Below the pieces are notes generated by a model. It did not search any database. It saw only the letters and a program-made list of their open reading frames with translations, and was not told the DNA's origin. The position numbers and the translations under genes were made by a program. A stretch of DNA of 64,000 nt, taken from Streptococcus pluranimalium. GTDB taxonomy: Bacteria; Bacillota; Bacilli; Lactobacillales; Streptococcaceae. The stretch lies in assembly GCF_002953735.1 (NCBI RefSeq), contig NZ_CP025536.1:1060001-1124000 (forward strand). The letters are read 5' to 3'. This document shows positions 9,494 to 19,234 of the stretch, piece after piece. The first letter of the stretch is position 1. Every line of letters starts with the position of its first letter.

Positions 9494-10639
9494 TTAATAA
9501 TGCGGTGGTCTAACTTGTCTAGTAGGCACTTCTTGTCTCTTTTGTCTTGCTCTTACATTATCCTTAAGGACTTGATAGAGCGTTCCAGCAAGCGGCACAG
9601 CAACTAGCATTCCTGAAATACCACTAACAGCACCACCAACTGTTATCGCTAAAAGTACCCACATTCCTGGAAGACCGATTGAATTACCAACGACTTTAGG
9701 ATAGATGAGATTGCTCTCCAACTGTTGCAAGATGACTAAAAAGATAATAAAGAAAACAGCCGATTGAAACGATTCTGTAGCTATTAAAATAAAGCCAACT
9801 CCTGCGCCGATAAAAGCACCTACAATTGGTATCAAAGCTGTAAAGGCAATCAATACTCCTACAGTAACAGCATAAGGAAAGCCTAGGATAAACATTCCAA
9901 TCGCAGTTAGCGTCCCTAAAATAATAGCCTCTACAGTCTGTCCAACAAAAAAGTTATGAAAACGATCATGGAGAATCTCAGTTAAGTAAAAAATGTTTGA
10001 CGCCCATTTACCTGTATAAACTTTGGTCAAAGTTCCTGCTTGACGAATCAAGATTTCCTTTTTTGCCAAAACATAGATAGAGAAAACAAAACTGACAAAA
10101 ACATTGATAATCGTTGAAGCGATATTCGAAACAGAGGTCACGATATTCGTCAAGACTGATAATAACTGATTAGTGATTTGCTGGGTATATTTAGAAATGG
10201 TTGAGCTGATATCTGAATGTTGACCAAAAATATCCAGTATTCGATCAATCACCTTATTATCATTCAGTTCCGAAATGATTTTTGAAACAGCATCTGTATC
10301 AACTTTTAAGAGTAACTGTAGGCTTGATATTAAATCTGGAATAACAATTGAAAAAATCCAAACGATCACTAAAATAAATGTTAGATATGCCAAAAGCATA
10401 GTAATGCCACGCTTAAACCTTACTAGAAAAGGCCATTTGATGAATCGCTCAAACCATGTTTCATAAGGATACATCACAAGGTTGATAATATAAGCAATAC
10501 CTGCACCAACTAAAAAAGGATTTAAAGCGTTCCAAAAAGTCTTGATCAGACTAGCACTATTTTCCCAATTTCGGTAAATACCAAAACAGAGAAAGAAAGT
10601 AAGGACAATATAACCTACTTCTTTTTTTGTTATTTTCAC
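9494..10639 (-). CDS. AI-2E family (UPF0118) membrane transporter
   Basis: This 381-residue integral membrane protein has about eight hydrophobic segments. The family hallmarks are the late block AVTVGVLIAFTALIPIVGA and GLPGMWVLLAITVGG. Relatives export autoinducer-2 or act as Na+/H+ antiporters; the substrate here is unknown. The GTG at 10639 is preferred because AAAGGAG lies five bases before it. It follows the SGNH hydrolase gene by ten bases, so the two form an operon. Confidence 0.85.
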   Translation of the reverse strand: MKITKKEVGYIVLTFFLCFGIYRNWENSASLIKTFWNALNPFLVGAGIAYIINLVMYPYETWFERFIKWPFLVRFKRGITMLLAYLTFILVIVWIFSIVIPDLISSLQLLLKVDTDAVSKIISELNDNKVIDRILDIFGQHSDISSTISKYTQQITNQLLSVLTNIVTSVSNIASTIINVFVSFVFSIYVLAKKEILIRQAGTLTKVYTGKWASNIFYLTEILHDRFHNFFVGQTVEAIILGTLTAIGMFILGFPYAVTVGVLIAFTALIPIVGAFIGAGVGFILIATESFQSAVFFIIFLVILQQLESNLIYPKVVGNSIGLPGMWVLLAITVGGAVSGISGMLVAVPLAGTLYQVLKDNVRARQKRQEVPTRQVRPPHY

Positions 10640-10649
10640 AATTTCTCCT

Positions 10650-11270
10650 TTAACTATCTAAATAAGGTTTCAACTGTTCAGCTATAATGGCATAACCTTT
10701 TTGACTTAAATGCAAACCATCTGTTGTAAACTCGTCAGCCAAGTTCCCCTCCTCATCCAATAAATGGGGATAAAGGTCAATATATTCTGCTAGAAGTTGT
10801 CCTTCAAATTGACGATTTAAAACCTGGATATCATGGTTATTTCGCATTTTTACCTTTGCCTGATACTCCTTTTTATGACTGACTGGCAAGATTGACAAGA
10901 GATACACCTTAGTCGCAATGGATTCAAACTGAATGGTCTGCAAAATGATCTCAATATTTCTAAAGATATGCTCATCATCATAGCCAAGACCCAGATCGTT
11001 CGTTCCAATTAAAATAAATAGCTTATCAGGGTCTAGGGCTAAGACCTGTTCTTTAAGATGGTCTTTTAGCCAATTCGTATCGGTGCCAGCAATACCTCTA
11101 TTTAAAAGAACTTGGTCACGTCCCAAAAATTTCTTTAAGGGAAAAAATTCAATTATCGAATCTCCCGTAAAAACAATAGCATCTTTAGGATCTCGATCAT
11201 TAGCTGCTTGATAGTCTCCCAACTTTTGTTGGTGATATTTAGCCAACTCAGGTCTAATTACTTCAATCAT
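10650..11270 (-). CDS. SGNH/GDSL-family hydrolase
   Basis: The 206-residue protein has the SGNH blocks in order: FTGDSIIEFF (nucleophile Ser), NRGIAGTDT (Gly), LIGTNDLG (Asn) and TDGLHLSQKGY (catalytic Asp/His). There is no signal peptide, so it is a cytoplasmic esterase/acyl hydrolase of TesA/lysophospholipase L1 type; the substrate is unknown. AGGAG lies eight bases before the ATG. It is the first gene of a two-gene unit with the AI-2E permease. Confidence 0.87.
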   Translation of the reverse strand: MIEVIRPELAKYHQQKLGDYQAANDRDPKDAIVFTGDSIIEFFPLKKFLGRDQVLLNRGIAGTDTNWLKDHLKEQVLALDPDKLFILIGTNDLGLGYDDEHIFRNIEIILQTIQFESIATKVYLLSILPVSHKKEYQAKVKMRNNHDIQVLNRQFEGQLLAEYIDLYPHLLDEEGNLADEFTTDGLHLSQKGYAIIAEQLKPYLDS

Positions 11271-11353
11271 TATTTCTACTCCTAGGCATCATAACTCGTT
11301 TCATTATACCTTTTTTCTTATAAAAAATCATCTCATAGTCAATGCGAAATCAA

Positions 11354-11380
11354 TCAAAAAGGATTGCCTAGCAATCCTTT
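11354..11380 (-). terminator. Terminator of pepV
   Basis: On the minus strand AAAGGATTGC-TA-GGCAATCCTT is followed by TTTT. It begins five bases after the pepV stop. Confidence 0.85.
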
Positions 11381-11384
11381 CGAC

Positions 11385-12797
11385 TTATTTGATTAACTCA
11401 TAAATACCTTCTGCATAAATAGCAGCTGCTGTGAAGAGTTCTTCAACATCTGAAAATTCGTTGGCTTGGTGCATGGTATCGATAGAATCTGGGAATAGAG
11501 CACCAAAGGCAACTCCACGTTCCAAGAGTCGACCGAATGTACCTCCGCCGATCACTTGCTCATGCCCTTTTAGACCAGTATGCTTTTCATAAACACTTAG
11601 GAGTGTTTCCACTAATGGATCGTCAGCAGATACATAGTGAGGTGCTTGATCATGATCTGACAAGGTCACTTTTTCAACACCAGCAATTTTTTCAAGACCA
11701 GCTTTAAGGACTTGAGCATCCGTTCCTTTAGGGTAACGGAAGTTAAGTGCAATAGTATTATCTCCTTCTTCTTTCAGGAATGAGAAGACACCAGCATTCA
11801 TGCTAACAGAACCCATCTTGTCATCTGTATGAGCTAAACCAAGTTTCTCAGCTTCAAAGTCTTCGTGAAGGATATTAGCTGTTACATCAATAAAATCACG
11901 TGCTGCAGCTTCAAATGCCAAATCTTGTAAGAATTTAGCAAGGAAAGTTGCTCCATTAACACCTTTATAAGGCATTGAGCCGTGGGCAGATTTTCCATTA
12001 ATCGTGATTGATACATTAGCATCACTGTCTTGCGCAATCTCACCTGTCAAGTTATTCTCAGCATTGAAGGCACGAAGTTTTTCAGACAAGTCTTCAAAGT
12101 CGATGTCACCTGAAATAAGAGCTGTTGCTGACTCAGGAACCATATTTTCACGGAGACCGCCTTCAAATTTATGAAGGACAACAGCACCATTATTATCACC
12201 TGAGAAGTGAAGGTATTCTGTGATATTACCTTTTTCACCGTTGATGATCGGGAATTCAGCATCTGGAGAAAAACCAAAATCAGGTTTTGCGACACCAGCG
12301 TGCTCAAAGTAATAGTCCATATCAGCCCAACCAGACTCTTCATCAGTACCAACAACAAAGCGAACTTTTTTAGATACTGGAAGACCAAGTTCTTTAATGA
12401 TTTTAAGACCATAATAACAAGCCATAGTTGGCCCTTTGTCATCGGATGCTCCACGCGCATAAAGACGACCATCTTTGATAACAGGTGTATACGGATCAGT
12501 ATCCCAGCCAGAGCCTGCGGGAACAACATCAAGGTGACCGAAAATCCCCATGACCTCATCGCCGTCACCAAACTCAAACTCGCCAGCGTAGTTATCGATA
12601 TTACGTGTCTTGTAGCCATCACGCTTAGCAATCTCTAAGAAAGCTTCCAAAGCCTTAACTGGACCAGGACCAAATGGATGCTTCTCATCAGCTTGACTAT
12701 CATCACGCTCAGAATTGATACTCAAAAGCGTAAACAAATCCGCCATCATATCCTCACGACGTTTATCAACTTCAGCTTTAAAATCAATAGTAGACAT
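11385..12797 (-). CDS. pepV: Dipeptidase PepV (M20 family)
   Basis: This zinc aminopeptidase/dipeptidase cleaves short peptides, including carnosine-like beta-Ala dipeptides, for amino-acid supply. The metal ligands lie in [21 protein letters not shown] and [10 protein letters not shown], and [11 protein letters not shown] and MHQANEF are near the C-terminus. At 470 residues it is the PepV length. The ATG at 12797 has AAGGAG at nine bases; an ATG six bases earlier is only three bases from the site. It is monocistronic with its own promoter and terminator. Confidence 0.95.
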   Translation of the reverse strand: MSTIDFKAEVDKRREDMMADLFTLLSINSERDDSQADEKHPFGPGPVKALEAFLEIAKRDGYKTRNIDNYAGEFEFGDGDEVMGIFGHLDVVPAGSGWDTDPYTPVIKDGRLYARGASDDKGPTMACYYGLKIIKELGLPVSKKVRFVVGTDEESGWADMDYYFEHAGVAKPDFGFSPDAEFPIINGEKGNITEYLHFSGDNNGAVVLHKFEGGLRENMVPESATALISGDIDFEDLSEKLRAFNAENNLTGEIAQDSDANVSITINGKSAHGSMPYKGVNGATFLAKFLQDLAFEAAARDFIDVTANILHEDFEAEKLGLAHTDDKMGSVSMNAGVFSFLKEEGDNTIALNFRYPKGTDAQVLKAGLEKIAGVEKVTLSDHDQAPHYVSADDPLVETLLSVYEKHTGLKGHEQVIGGGTFGRLLERGVAFGALFPDSIDTMHQANEFSDVEELFTAAAIYAEGIYELIK

Positions 12798-12828
12798 AAA
12801 CATACTCTCCTTAAATCTTATCGTTTCC

Positions 12829-12859
12829 CCATTATACCATGAAAAGGAAAGGATTTCAC
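12829..12859 (-). promoter_or_regulatory. Promoter of pepV
   Basis: On the minus strand GTGAAA, a 17-base spacer and TGGTATAAT (extended -10) lie about 35 bases before the pepV start. Confidence 0.6.
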
Positions 12860-12865
12860 GATATT

Positions 12866-12888
12866 TAAAAAGCCACTTTGTAGTGACT
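12866..12888 (-). terminator. Small terminator facing pepV, orphaned by the IS
   Basis: On the minus strand AGTCACT-ACAA-AGTGGCT (one G-T wobble) is followed by TTTT. It would end minus-strand transcription arriving from the capsule side; the IS remnant now lies between it and tagD. Confidence 0.6.
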
Positions 12889-12941
12889 CCTCGATTCTTA
12901 TTATTGGATGCTTACCAAACATCAACCTTCCAAGAAAATTG

Positions 12942-14444
12942 GGCTCTATAATTTGTAGTGGGTAAATCCACTGCGGATGTTATAGGGCTTTTTGATTTTA
13001 TCAAAAAAGTCCCACATGACTTATAATGAAAAGCGTCAAACAACTCATTAGAAAGTGTCATATGGAACTATTTAAGAATATCACAGATTTGATCGGATTG
13101 AAAGATAACAATATCACTATTCTTTTGTTTTGAAACACCAAACTCATATTGAAATACGGGCTAAACTTGATTATCTAGTACCTGCTTCTCCTTTTTGTTG
13201 TGGAAATATGATCAAATACGATTTTCAAAAACCATCAACCATCCCGATTTTGGATGTTCAAGGCATGCCAACCCTCTTAAAACTCAAGAAACGACGCTTT
13301 CAATGCAAAAGCTGTCGTAAGGTTGTCGTTGCACAAAGCCCATTAGTTAAAAGAAACTGCTAAATCTCGCAACCGGTCTGGGCTAAAATCACTCAACTTC
13401 TAACTGAGTCCTCAAGCAATGCCGCTATCGCTAGGCAATGTCATGTCTCAGCAACGACTGTCCAAAGACAACTCGAAAACTTCCAAATCAAAGAAACTTT
13501 CGATAAGCTACCTGCCGTTCTGTCTTGGGATGAATTTTCAAGAAACAAGGGGTAGCTAGCCTTTATTGCTCAAGATTTTGAGACCAGACAAATCGTCACT
13601 GTCCTTGAAGACAATAAGCAAACCACGGTTAAGAACTTCTTCTACACATTCCCCAAAAAAGTTCGAGAAACGGCCAAAGTCGTCACTGTTGACATGTCTG
13701 GGAGTTATATACCCATCATCAAGACCCTCGCTATCTTATTTTTAGGCTCAGGTTGAAATAGTCCACTGGACTCTTTCACTCCCAAACGCTCGTATTGTCC
13801 TTGATCATTTTCACATCATCCAACACCTAAGTAGGGCTATGATGGCTACGAGAATTGCCATCATGAAGAGCTTTGACACGCAATCACTTCCTTACCATGC
13901 TATGAAGAATCACTGGCGAATCTTACAAAAAGAGAGTCGCAAACTATCTCTGGAGACGTTCTATTCAAGGACCTTTAGACAAACCTTCACCCCTCGGTAA
14001 GTCGTCAAGAAAACCTTACCTTTCTCTGAGGAACTGCATTTTTACTATGACCTTTATCAACTCTTACTCTTTCACTTTCAAGAGAAACAAGCTAGCCACT
14101 TTTTTGACTTGATTGAGGAGCATCTGGAGACTGTGAATAAAGAATTTCAAACGATCTTCAAAACCTTTTTAAGATACAAGGACTATATCATCAACACCTT
14201 GGAACTTCCCTATTCTAACGCGAAGCTTGAGGCAACCAACAAACTCATCAAAGATATCAAACGACAAGCTTTTGGATTCAAGAACTTTAAAACTAAAATT
14301 TTGATCGCTTTGAATACTAAAAGGGGCAGGGGAGTGACCCTTTTAGGTTGTCTCTCGAAAACCGGAAAGAGACAAATAGAGAGAACCGGAACGATTCTCT
14401 CTAGGTGTTAGCTATAAGTCACCCACTACAGTTGACGAAGAGCC
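12942..14444 (+). mobile_element. Degenerate ISL3-family insertion sequence
   Basis: The left end (12942, GGCTCTATAATTTGTAGTGG) and the right end read inward (14444, GGCTCTTCGTCAACTGTAGT) are imperfect inverted repeats of the IS1167/IS1193 type. About 1.5 kb between them holds a broken ISL3 transposase. No convincing 8-bp target duplication is seen beside the ends, which fits an old insertion or later rearrangement. A further right-type end lies at 14553-14581. Confidence 0.8.
13062..14411 (+). pseudogene. ISL3-family transposase, multiply disrupted
   Basis: The frame opens with MELFKNITDLIGLKDNNI, then breaks by a frameshift in a T-run near 13125. It continues with the zinc-binding head (SPFCCGN ... 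RRFQCKSCRK), a stop at 13361-13363 (CAA to TAA) and another at about 13553 (TAG). More frame changes follow around 13750-13800 and a stop near 14000. The intact C-terminal part (14109-14411) contains the conserved LPYSNAKLEATNKLIK and RQAFGFKNF block. It is therefore inactive. It could only move if a related transposase acted in trans on its ends. Confidence 0.85.
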
Positions 14445-14552
14445 AAAAAAAGACGCAGAACAGTACTTGATTTTCATTGAATAAGAATAGCAAGTCGAAA
14501 GTGACCATGTCTCAAAGTGAATTCAAAAGGCTGTAATGCTCCCTTTTTGTGC

Positions 14553-14581
14553 AAGTCACCCGCTACAGTTAACAATGAGCC
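14553..14581 (-). repeat. Second ISL3-type right end
   Basis: Read on the minus strand, GGCTCATTGTTAACTGTAGC followed by GGGTGACTTGCA matches the end at 14444 (GGCTCTTCGTCAACTGTAGT, GGGTGACTTATAG). It lies 137 bases further out and no transposase is attached, so it is a stray IS end. Confidence 0.65.
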
Positions 14582-14634
14582 TTTGATAAGAATTATATCA
14601 AGTCTATCTGTTCTTTTTTCTATGTACTTCAAAA

Positions 14635-15027
14635 TTATTTTTTTAAATCATATTTTATCTGACTAGTACTAATCTCAGGAGTTCTATCTAAGTAAACAAC
14701 TTCTACTCCTTCATCTCGCAAAAAATCAAATTTTCCTTTCCAGTCATTTCCCATGACAAAAGTATCAATATGATATTCATGCATATCCGTTTTCTTTTGT
14801 TCCCAGGTAGTCTCAGGAATAACCAAATCAACATAACGAATCGCTTCCACTAAAGATTTACGTTGCTCATAAGAGAAATAACACTTTTTCTGCTTTTCTA
14901 CCCAATTAAACTCATCCGTAGAAATAACAACAATAAGATAATCTCCTAGTGACTTGGCTCTTTTTAATAAGTTAATATGTCCATAATGAAGCAAATCAAA
15001 TGTTCCATAAGTGATTACACGTTTCAT
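14635..15027 (-). CDS. tagD: Glycerol-3-phosphate cytidylyltransferase
   Basis: This enzyme makes CDP-glycerol from CTP and sn-glycerol 3-phosphate. At 130 residues it matches TagD/Gct. The nucleotidyl-transferase motifs are [14 protein letters not shown] (HxGH) and [11 protein letters not shown] (RTxGISTT-like), with [11 protein letters not shown] between. It is the last gene of the capsule operon, 15 bases after the glycerophosphotransferase gene, which would use its product. No teichoic-acid tag genes lie around it, so the glycerol phosphate probably enters the capsule. The symbol is by homology; capsule literature also uses gct. Confidence 0.9.
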   Translation of the reverse strand: MKRVITYGTFDLLHYGHINLLKRAKSLGDYLIVVISTDEFNWVEKQKKCYFSYEQRKSLVEAIRYVDLVIPETTWEQKKTDMHEYHIDTFVMGNDWKGKFDFLRDEGVEVVYLDRTPEISTSQIKYDLKK

Positions 15028-15042
15028 AATTAATCCTTTCTG

Positions 15043-16257
15043 TTAAAGACTGATAATATCTTTCCAAAATTCTTCATATGTGGATTGGCGATTGTCATAG
15101 AAAAGAGTCATAATTCTTTCATAATCAGAAATACGCTTATCAGTAAAGTAATTTTGATGAACATCATCAATCATATCTAGTAATTCTTCTGAAGTTTCCA
15201 CCATCAAAGAACTACAATAATCTTCTAAATCAAATAAGAGACCAACATCACCTGTTCTAAATTCTTCAACATCAGGTGTGTACATCACAATTGGAACATT
15301 TCGATATACCGCATCAAAAACTGCTGATGAGTAATCCGATACAACTCCGTCTACATGTTCATACAAAACATTGACATCAAAATTTTCATTTAAAAAATAT
15401 ACATTTTTTAGCGACTTAAAATCGGCTGTAGAAAAATTAGAAGCCGAATGCTGTTTTTCAATCCAAAGAATTTGATTTTCTTCAAGATAGTTCACTAATT
15501 TTTCATTTGTCAAAGGATGCTGATAATGATTATAAGTACTTCTAAAAGTGGGTAAATAAATGATTTTAGTTTTAAATTGATTTATATCATTTAATACATC
15601 CATCTCTTTTGAAAGCAACTCTAGGCATTCAAATGTTCTAGGATATGATGAAATAAAAATATTGTTTCTAGGGCAACGTGAAATTTGATAATTGTCTTCT
15701 TTGTTCTTTTCACTTGTTGATAACAAGTAGTAATCTGCCCATCCTCCTCTAGAAAGAAAGGTTTTTAGCCATGAAATACTAGTTTTTTCTGCCAAATGAT
15801 GGTTTTGCTTTGTTTCGTTGGAAGCCGCTCCAACAGATTTTATGGCAATGCCATGCCAAAGTTGAATGCGTTTTGTTCCATAAGATAGCGAGGTTTCAAT
15901 ATCGGGTTTAAAACGACCATTTTGCAGTACATAAATTGCATTACAGACAATATGGATACCGGCTTTTAGATGCCAGTAAAAACTTTGTCTAGTTCCGCAA
16001 AGGTAAACTTCATATCCCATTTCCGATAGTTCTTGTAAAAGTTGCTCACTTCGAGTGACCCAAATGACACGTTTCAATGATAAACGTTTTTTTTCGTGAT
16101 GAAGATATTGGTACAAAAAACGAGAATTGTCTGCAAACTTTTCTCCCATCCAACTACCAATCAAAATAACCGAGTTGTCCCTGCGAATGAAGACATTCAA
16201 AAGACAGACCAAACCATTAAGAAAACCATTTTTTAAATAAGTTATTATCCTTGTCAT
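15043..16257 (-). CDS. CDP-glycerol glycerophosphotransferase family protein
   Basis: This 404-residue peripheral protein resembles the C-terminal catalytic domain of TagB/TagF. Visible hallmarks are RIQLWHGIAIKSVG, YLPTFRSTY and the late DGVVSDYSSAVFDAVYRNVPIVMYTPD, where the conserved Ser/Asp of the CDP-glycerol site lie. It would move glycerol phosphate from CDP-glycerol to a lipid-linked repeat unit on the cytoplasmic face. Single side-chain addition is more likely than chain elongation in a capsule locus, but that is inference. The adjacent tagD supplies the donor. Confidence 0.85.
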   Translation of the reverse strand: MTRIITYLKNGFLNGLVCLLNVFIRRDNSVILIGSWMGEKFADNSRFLYQYLHHEKKRLSLKRVIWVTRSEQLLQELSEMGYEVYLCGTRQSFYWHLKAGIHIVCNAIYVLQNGRFKPDIETSLSYGTKRIQLWHGIAIKSVGAASNETKQNHHLAEKTSISWLKTFLSRGGWADYYLLSTSEKNKEDNYQISRCPRNNIFISSYPRTFECLELLSKEMDVLNDINQFKTKIIYLPTFRSTYNHYQHPLTNEKLVNYLEENQILWIEKQHSASNFSTADFKSLKNVYFLNENFDVNVLYEHVDGVVSDYSSAVFDAVYRNVPIVMYTPDVEEFRTGDVGLLFDLEDYCSSLMVETSEELLDMIDDVHQNYFTDKRISDYERIMTLFYDNRQSTYEEFWKDIISL

Positions 16258-16296
16258 ATTTTATCTTTCTGTTTCAAAATTCTTACTTGCTCAATT

Positions 16297-17694
16297 TCAC
16301 TTGAAGCTTTTTACTTGTGCTAAGAGAATCTCACGATTATACCATGCTTCATAAATAACTAAAATGATCGCTATTGCCCAACGCACAAGTGGATTGTCCA
16401 TAAAGAGGTAAAAAATTGCAACCACGATAACCAGACTGAAAAATGGTCGTGCAAAGTAAGTCATTGGATAGAGATGTGGATTTAACATTTTTGAATATCT
16501 AGCATGCAAGAAAAAAGATACTCCATATGAAAACAGTGTCGTAAAAGCTGCTGCAACATAACCATATTTAGGAATAAAGAAATAATTTGTCGCGATGTTA
16601 CATGATGCTGCAATCAAGGTATAAGAAGTGATATATACCGACTTTTTGTAGTAATGTTCAACATTAACATATAAAGTATAGGCAAAAACCAAAAAATTAG
16701 CTAATACAATAGGTGGAACGATGGCAATACCAGACCAGTATTTGCTATCTGCAAGTATTTTTACAATTTCTGGACCAACCAATACTAATCCTGACATCGC
16801 TAAAGTCATGAATGTAATATAATACTTCACCTGTTGGTTAATTATTTCAACTTCTCCTTGCTTCAAACGATTTGTAAACCATGGAATCCAAACACCATCT
16901 AAACCTGTCGTAATAACAGTTGCCAGCATTCCTAAATTATAGACCAAGCTATAAATTCCAGTTTCACTAGCTGTTCTAAAGGCTGTAATCATCAAACGGT
17001 CTGACTGAGAGAGTAAATTGAGAGCAATCCCATGTAGTACCAAGGGAAGCGAAATTTTTAAAGCAAATGTTACATATCTGTTATTCCAAAGGTTTAAACT
17101 TTTACGATAAGCTAAGAAAGTCACAAAGATACCAAAAGCTAGTTGCGTTAAAGCCATTGGCAAAATCCTTCCCAAATAAGGGACATCCGAGAAAAGGAAT
17201 ACGACGGCTACTAGAGAAATAATAACCGCAAGTAAATTAGGTACAATCAATAAAAATGTTCTAAATTGATATTCGTATCTCATCATTAGATACATCGAAT
17301 AATTTTGCAATAAAGCTTGGCCTAACGCATTACCCAACCCCAGTAGAATCAATAAGGGAGACCCAACTCCAAGGCTTATTACCACTAGACTGACCAAGAG
17401 ACCTATGCAACCATTTAACAAGGTTAAACTGGTTAGGCTAGACATTACATCATCGATTTTCTCTTCGTACTCAATAAAAGCTGAGCGAATACCCATATAA
17501 ACCGCGCAGCTAATAATCATTGAAACAATCGCAACCCACGATGTATAAGTGTTTACGATACCATAGTCAAATGGACTTAACAATCTACTGAAGATAGGAA
17601 CGGTAATAAATGAAATTCCTTGATTTAATAATGTTCCTATCATATAATAGGTGCTTATTTTTTTATAATTTATAAGCTGCTTTTCTTCTGTCAT
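16297..17694 (-). CDS. wzx: Capsule repeat-unit flippase Wzx
   Basis: This 465-residue protein is almost entirely hydrophobic, with about 12-14 predicted helices of the polysaccharide-transport (MATE-like/PST) fold. It starts YKKISTYYMIGTLLNQGISF, which is typical of streptococcal Wzx, and includes the usual SRLLSPFDYGIVNTYTSW. It would flip undecaprenyl-PP-linked repeat units to the outer face. It lies between an acetyltransferase gene and the glycerophosphotransferase gene within the capsule operon. Wzx sequences are serotype specific, so substrate cannot be read out. Confidence 0.88.
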   Translation of the reverse strand: MTEEKQLINYKKISTYYMIGTLLNQGISFITVPIFSRLLSPFDYGIVNTYTSWVAIVSMIISCAVYMGIRSAFIEYEEKIDDVMSSLTSLTLLNGCIGLLVSLVVISLGVGSPLLILLGLGNALGQALLQNYSMYLMMRYEYQFRTFLLIVPNLLAVIISLVAVVFLFSDVPYLGRILPMALTQLAFGIFVTFLAYRKSLNLWNNRYVTFALKISLPLVLHGIALNLLSQSDRLMITAFRTASETGIYSLVYNLGMLATVITTGLDGVWIPWFTNRLKQGEVEIINQQVKYYITFMTLAMSGLVLVGPEIVKILADSKYWSGIAIVPPIVLANFLVFAYTLYVNVEHYYKKSVYITSYTLIAASCNIATNYFFIPKYGYVAAAFTTLFSYGVSFFLHARYSKMLNPHLYPMTYFARPFFSLVIVVAIFYLFMDNPLVRWAIAIILVIYEAWYNREILLAQVKSFK

Positions 17695-17707
17695 TCTCTA
17701 GTGTCTC

Positions 17708-18376
17708 TCACCTTCTCAGTGACTTTTTTATAAATGCTTCAGGTTGATTTGCCAACTCTGCCATCGGTGCTAATTCATCCGGAGTGAGCTCCCACCATTT
17801 GGATTTTTCCAATTGTTCCTGAATAGGCTCTGAAAAACGGACACCAATCTGTCGTGCAGGTACCCCTGCAACAATTGTATACGGTTCGACATCATGTGTT
17901 ACAACCGCTCCTGCACCGATGATGGCTCCACTACCTATATTTTGTACATTCCCAGTAATAATTGCATTAACACCTATCCACACATCGTGTCCTATTGATA
18001 ACTGTTTTTCGTCATATCGAGTCTCTGTTAACGCCCCAAAATCTTTTTTATAGAACAATGGATAGGTAGAAATATTATCATATGGATGATTTCCAACTAA
18101 ACGCTGGACACCAGGGGCAATTGAACAATATGCACCAACAGTGACATTAGGACGAAAACCATCAGTAAAACATCCATAACTCCCAATTTGAACATCAATA
18201 TTTCTGGTTTCTTTAAAAATTCTACGCAAAGTTGTTGAATAGAATTGCCCTCCCTCATATCTATTAATGTATTGATAAAATAATTTACGAGTTAGAGAAC
18301 TTTTCAAATATAATTTTTTTAATATTTTGTACGCTAACTTACCTCTATAAGTTAGATACTTAGTATCAAATTTCAT
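17708..18376 (-). CDS. Left-handed beta-helix acyltransferase (CatB-like)
   Basis: The 222-residue protein has hexapeptide repeats (VTVGAYCSIAPGVQRLV, GHDVWIGVNAIITG, IGSGAIIGAGAVVTHDV) and the C-terminal VAGVPARQIGVRF of xenobiotic/sugar O-acetyltransferases. The conserved GNHPYDNISTYPLFY His region is present. It would acetylate a capsule sugar with acetyl-CoA, probably as an O-acetyl group. It follows the epimerase gene by two bases. This is the second beta-helix transferase of the locus (the other is at 23760-24314). Confidence 0.82.
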   Translation of the reverse strand: MKFDTKYLTYRGKLAYKILKKLYLKSSLTRKLFYQYINRYEGGQFYSTTLRRIFKETRNIDVQIGSYGCFTDGFRPNVTVGAYCSIAPGVQRLVGNHPYDNISTYPLFYKKDFGALTETRYDEKQLSIGHDVWIGVNAIITGNVQNIGSGAIIGAGAVVTHDVEPYTIVAGVPARQIGVRFSEPIQEQLEKSKWWELTPDELAPMAELANQPEAFIKKSLRR

Positions 18377-18378
18377 GG

Positions 18379-19233
18379 TTATTCTCCAAAATACTCACTA
18401 TTCTTAGCATCCTTAGACATAATTTCTGTAATTTTATGATTATTTCCCCAGATAGCTTTCGAATCATACGGTCTGTCTGGAAATGCCCCATATTCTAAAG
18501 AGATGTCCAACTGATTTTCAGTAATAAAACGTTCTACTCTATCTGCCAGTTTTTCTGGTCTACCAGAACAAATATTGATTGTCCCAGTAACTTCAGATTG
18601 TAAAACAGCCGCAGCAACTTGATCACAGAAATCTGAGTAATCGATAAAATCAAATTGATTTAAGCCAAGAGTAAATGGAAATGTTTTTTTCCCTTCTTGT
18701 GCTGCCTGATAGAGTTTTGAGAAAATAGACGAGCCTTGAGCTGTATTTGACACAATATAAAAACCACGTAACCATTGCAAATTTTTAGGATTGTTTTTAT
18801 CTAGGTACTCTGCATCCAATCGCAAAGCATTTTTAGAAATACCGTATAAGCTCAACGGTTTGCATACTGAATCTTCATCGACACTTCCTTCATGAAAACC
18901 AACTTCATGCATTGTCCCTAAAACAGCAATTTGTTTCACTGGGCTATCGTATAAGTTTTTTAAAAAAAGGTGATGCTTTGGCAAGTTCAAAATATGACTA
19001 TCTGCTTGATGTATAAAACCATCCTGCCATGCTAAGTGCAATACCGTATCTGGTTCACCGAAATAGTGATAGGGATCACTAACATCAAATAAATCACACG
19101 CTACTTTTGTTGCTCTATCGTCAACCCGACTCGTATCAAAATCAGTCGCGACAACTTCACAACCACGGTTTTGCAACTCTGTTACAATGCCTAAGCCAAG
19201 AAAACCATTTGCTCCTGTCACTAATATCTTCAT
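18379..19233 (-). CDS. NAD(P)-dependent sugar epimerase/reductase (SDR)
   Basis: The 284-residue short-chain dehydrogenase has ILVTGANGFLG (GxxGxxG) at the N-terminus, a Thr in GTMHEVG and the catalytic YGISK. The family includes 4-epimerases and dTDP-4-keto-6-deoxy-hexose reductases. No rml genes are present in this locus, so the donor would have to be made elsewhere or be a UDP sugar. The start at 19233 is chosen because GGAGG lies nine bases upstream; an in-frame ATG at 19257 overlaps wzy and lacks the site. The product is not identified. Confidence 0.78.
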   Translation of the reverse strand: MKILVTGANGFLGLGIVTELQNRGCEVVATDFDTSRVDDRATKVACDLFDVSDPYHYFGEPDTVLHLAWQDGFIHQADSHILNLPKHHLFLKNLYDSPVKQIAVLGTMHEVGFHEGSVDEDSVCKPLSLYGISKNALRLDAEYLDKNNPKNLQWLRGFYIVSNTAQGSSIFSKLYQAAQEGKKTFPFTLGLNQFDFIDYSDFCDQVAAAVLQSEVTGTINICSGRPEKLADRVERFITENQLDISLEYGAFPDRPYDSKAIWGNNHKITEIMSKDAKNSEYFGE

Positions 19234-19234
19234 T

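Noticed and set aside
12207..12638. Plus-strand frame of 143 codons inside pepV
   Set aside because: It is antisense to catalytic PepV motifs and has no start context.
14444..14581. Target-site duplication around the IS
   Set aside because: Eight-base flanks outside 12942, 14444 and 14581 do not match each other.
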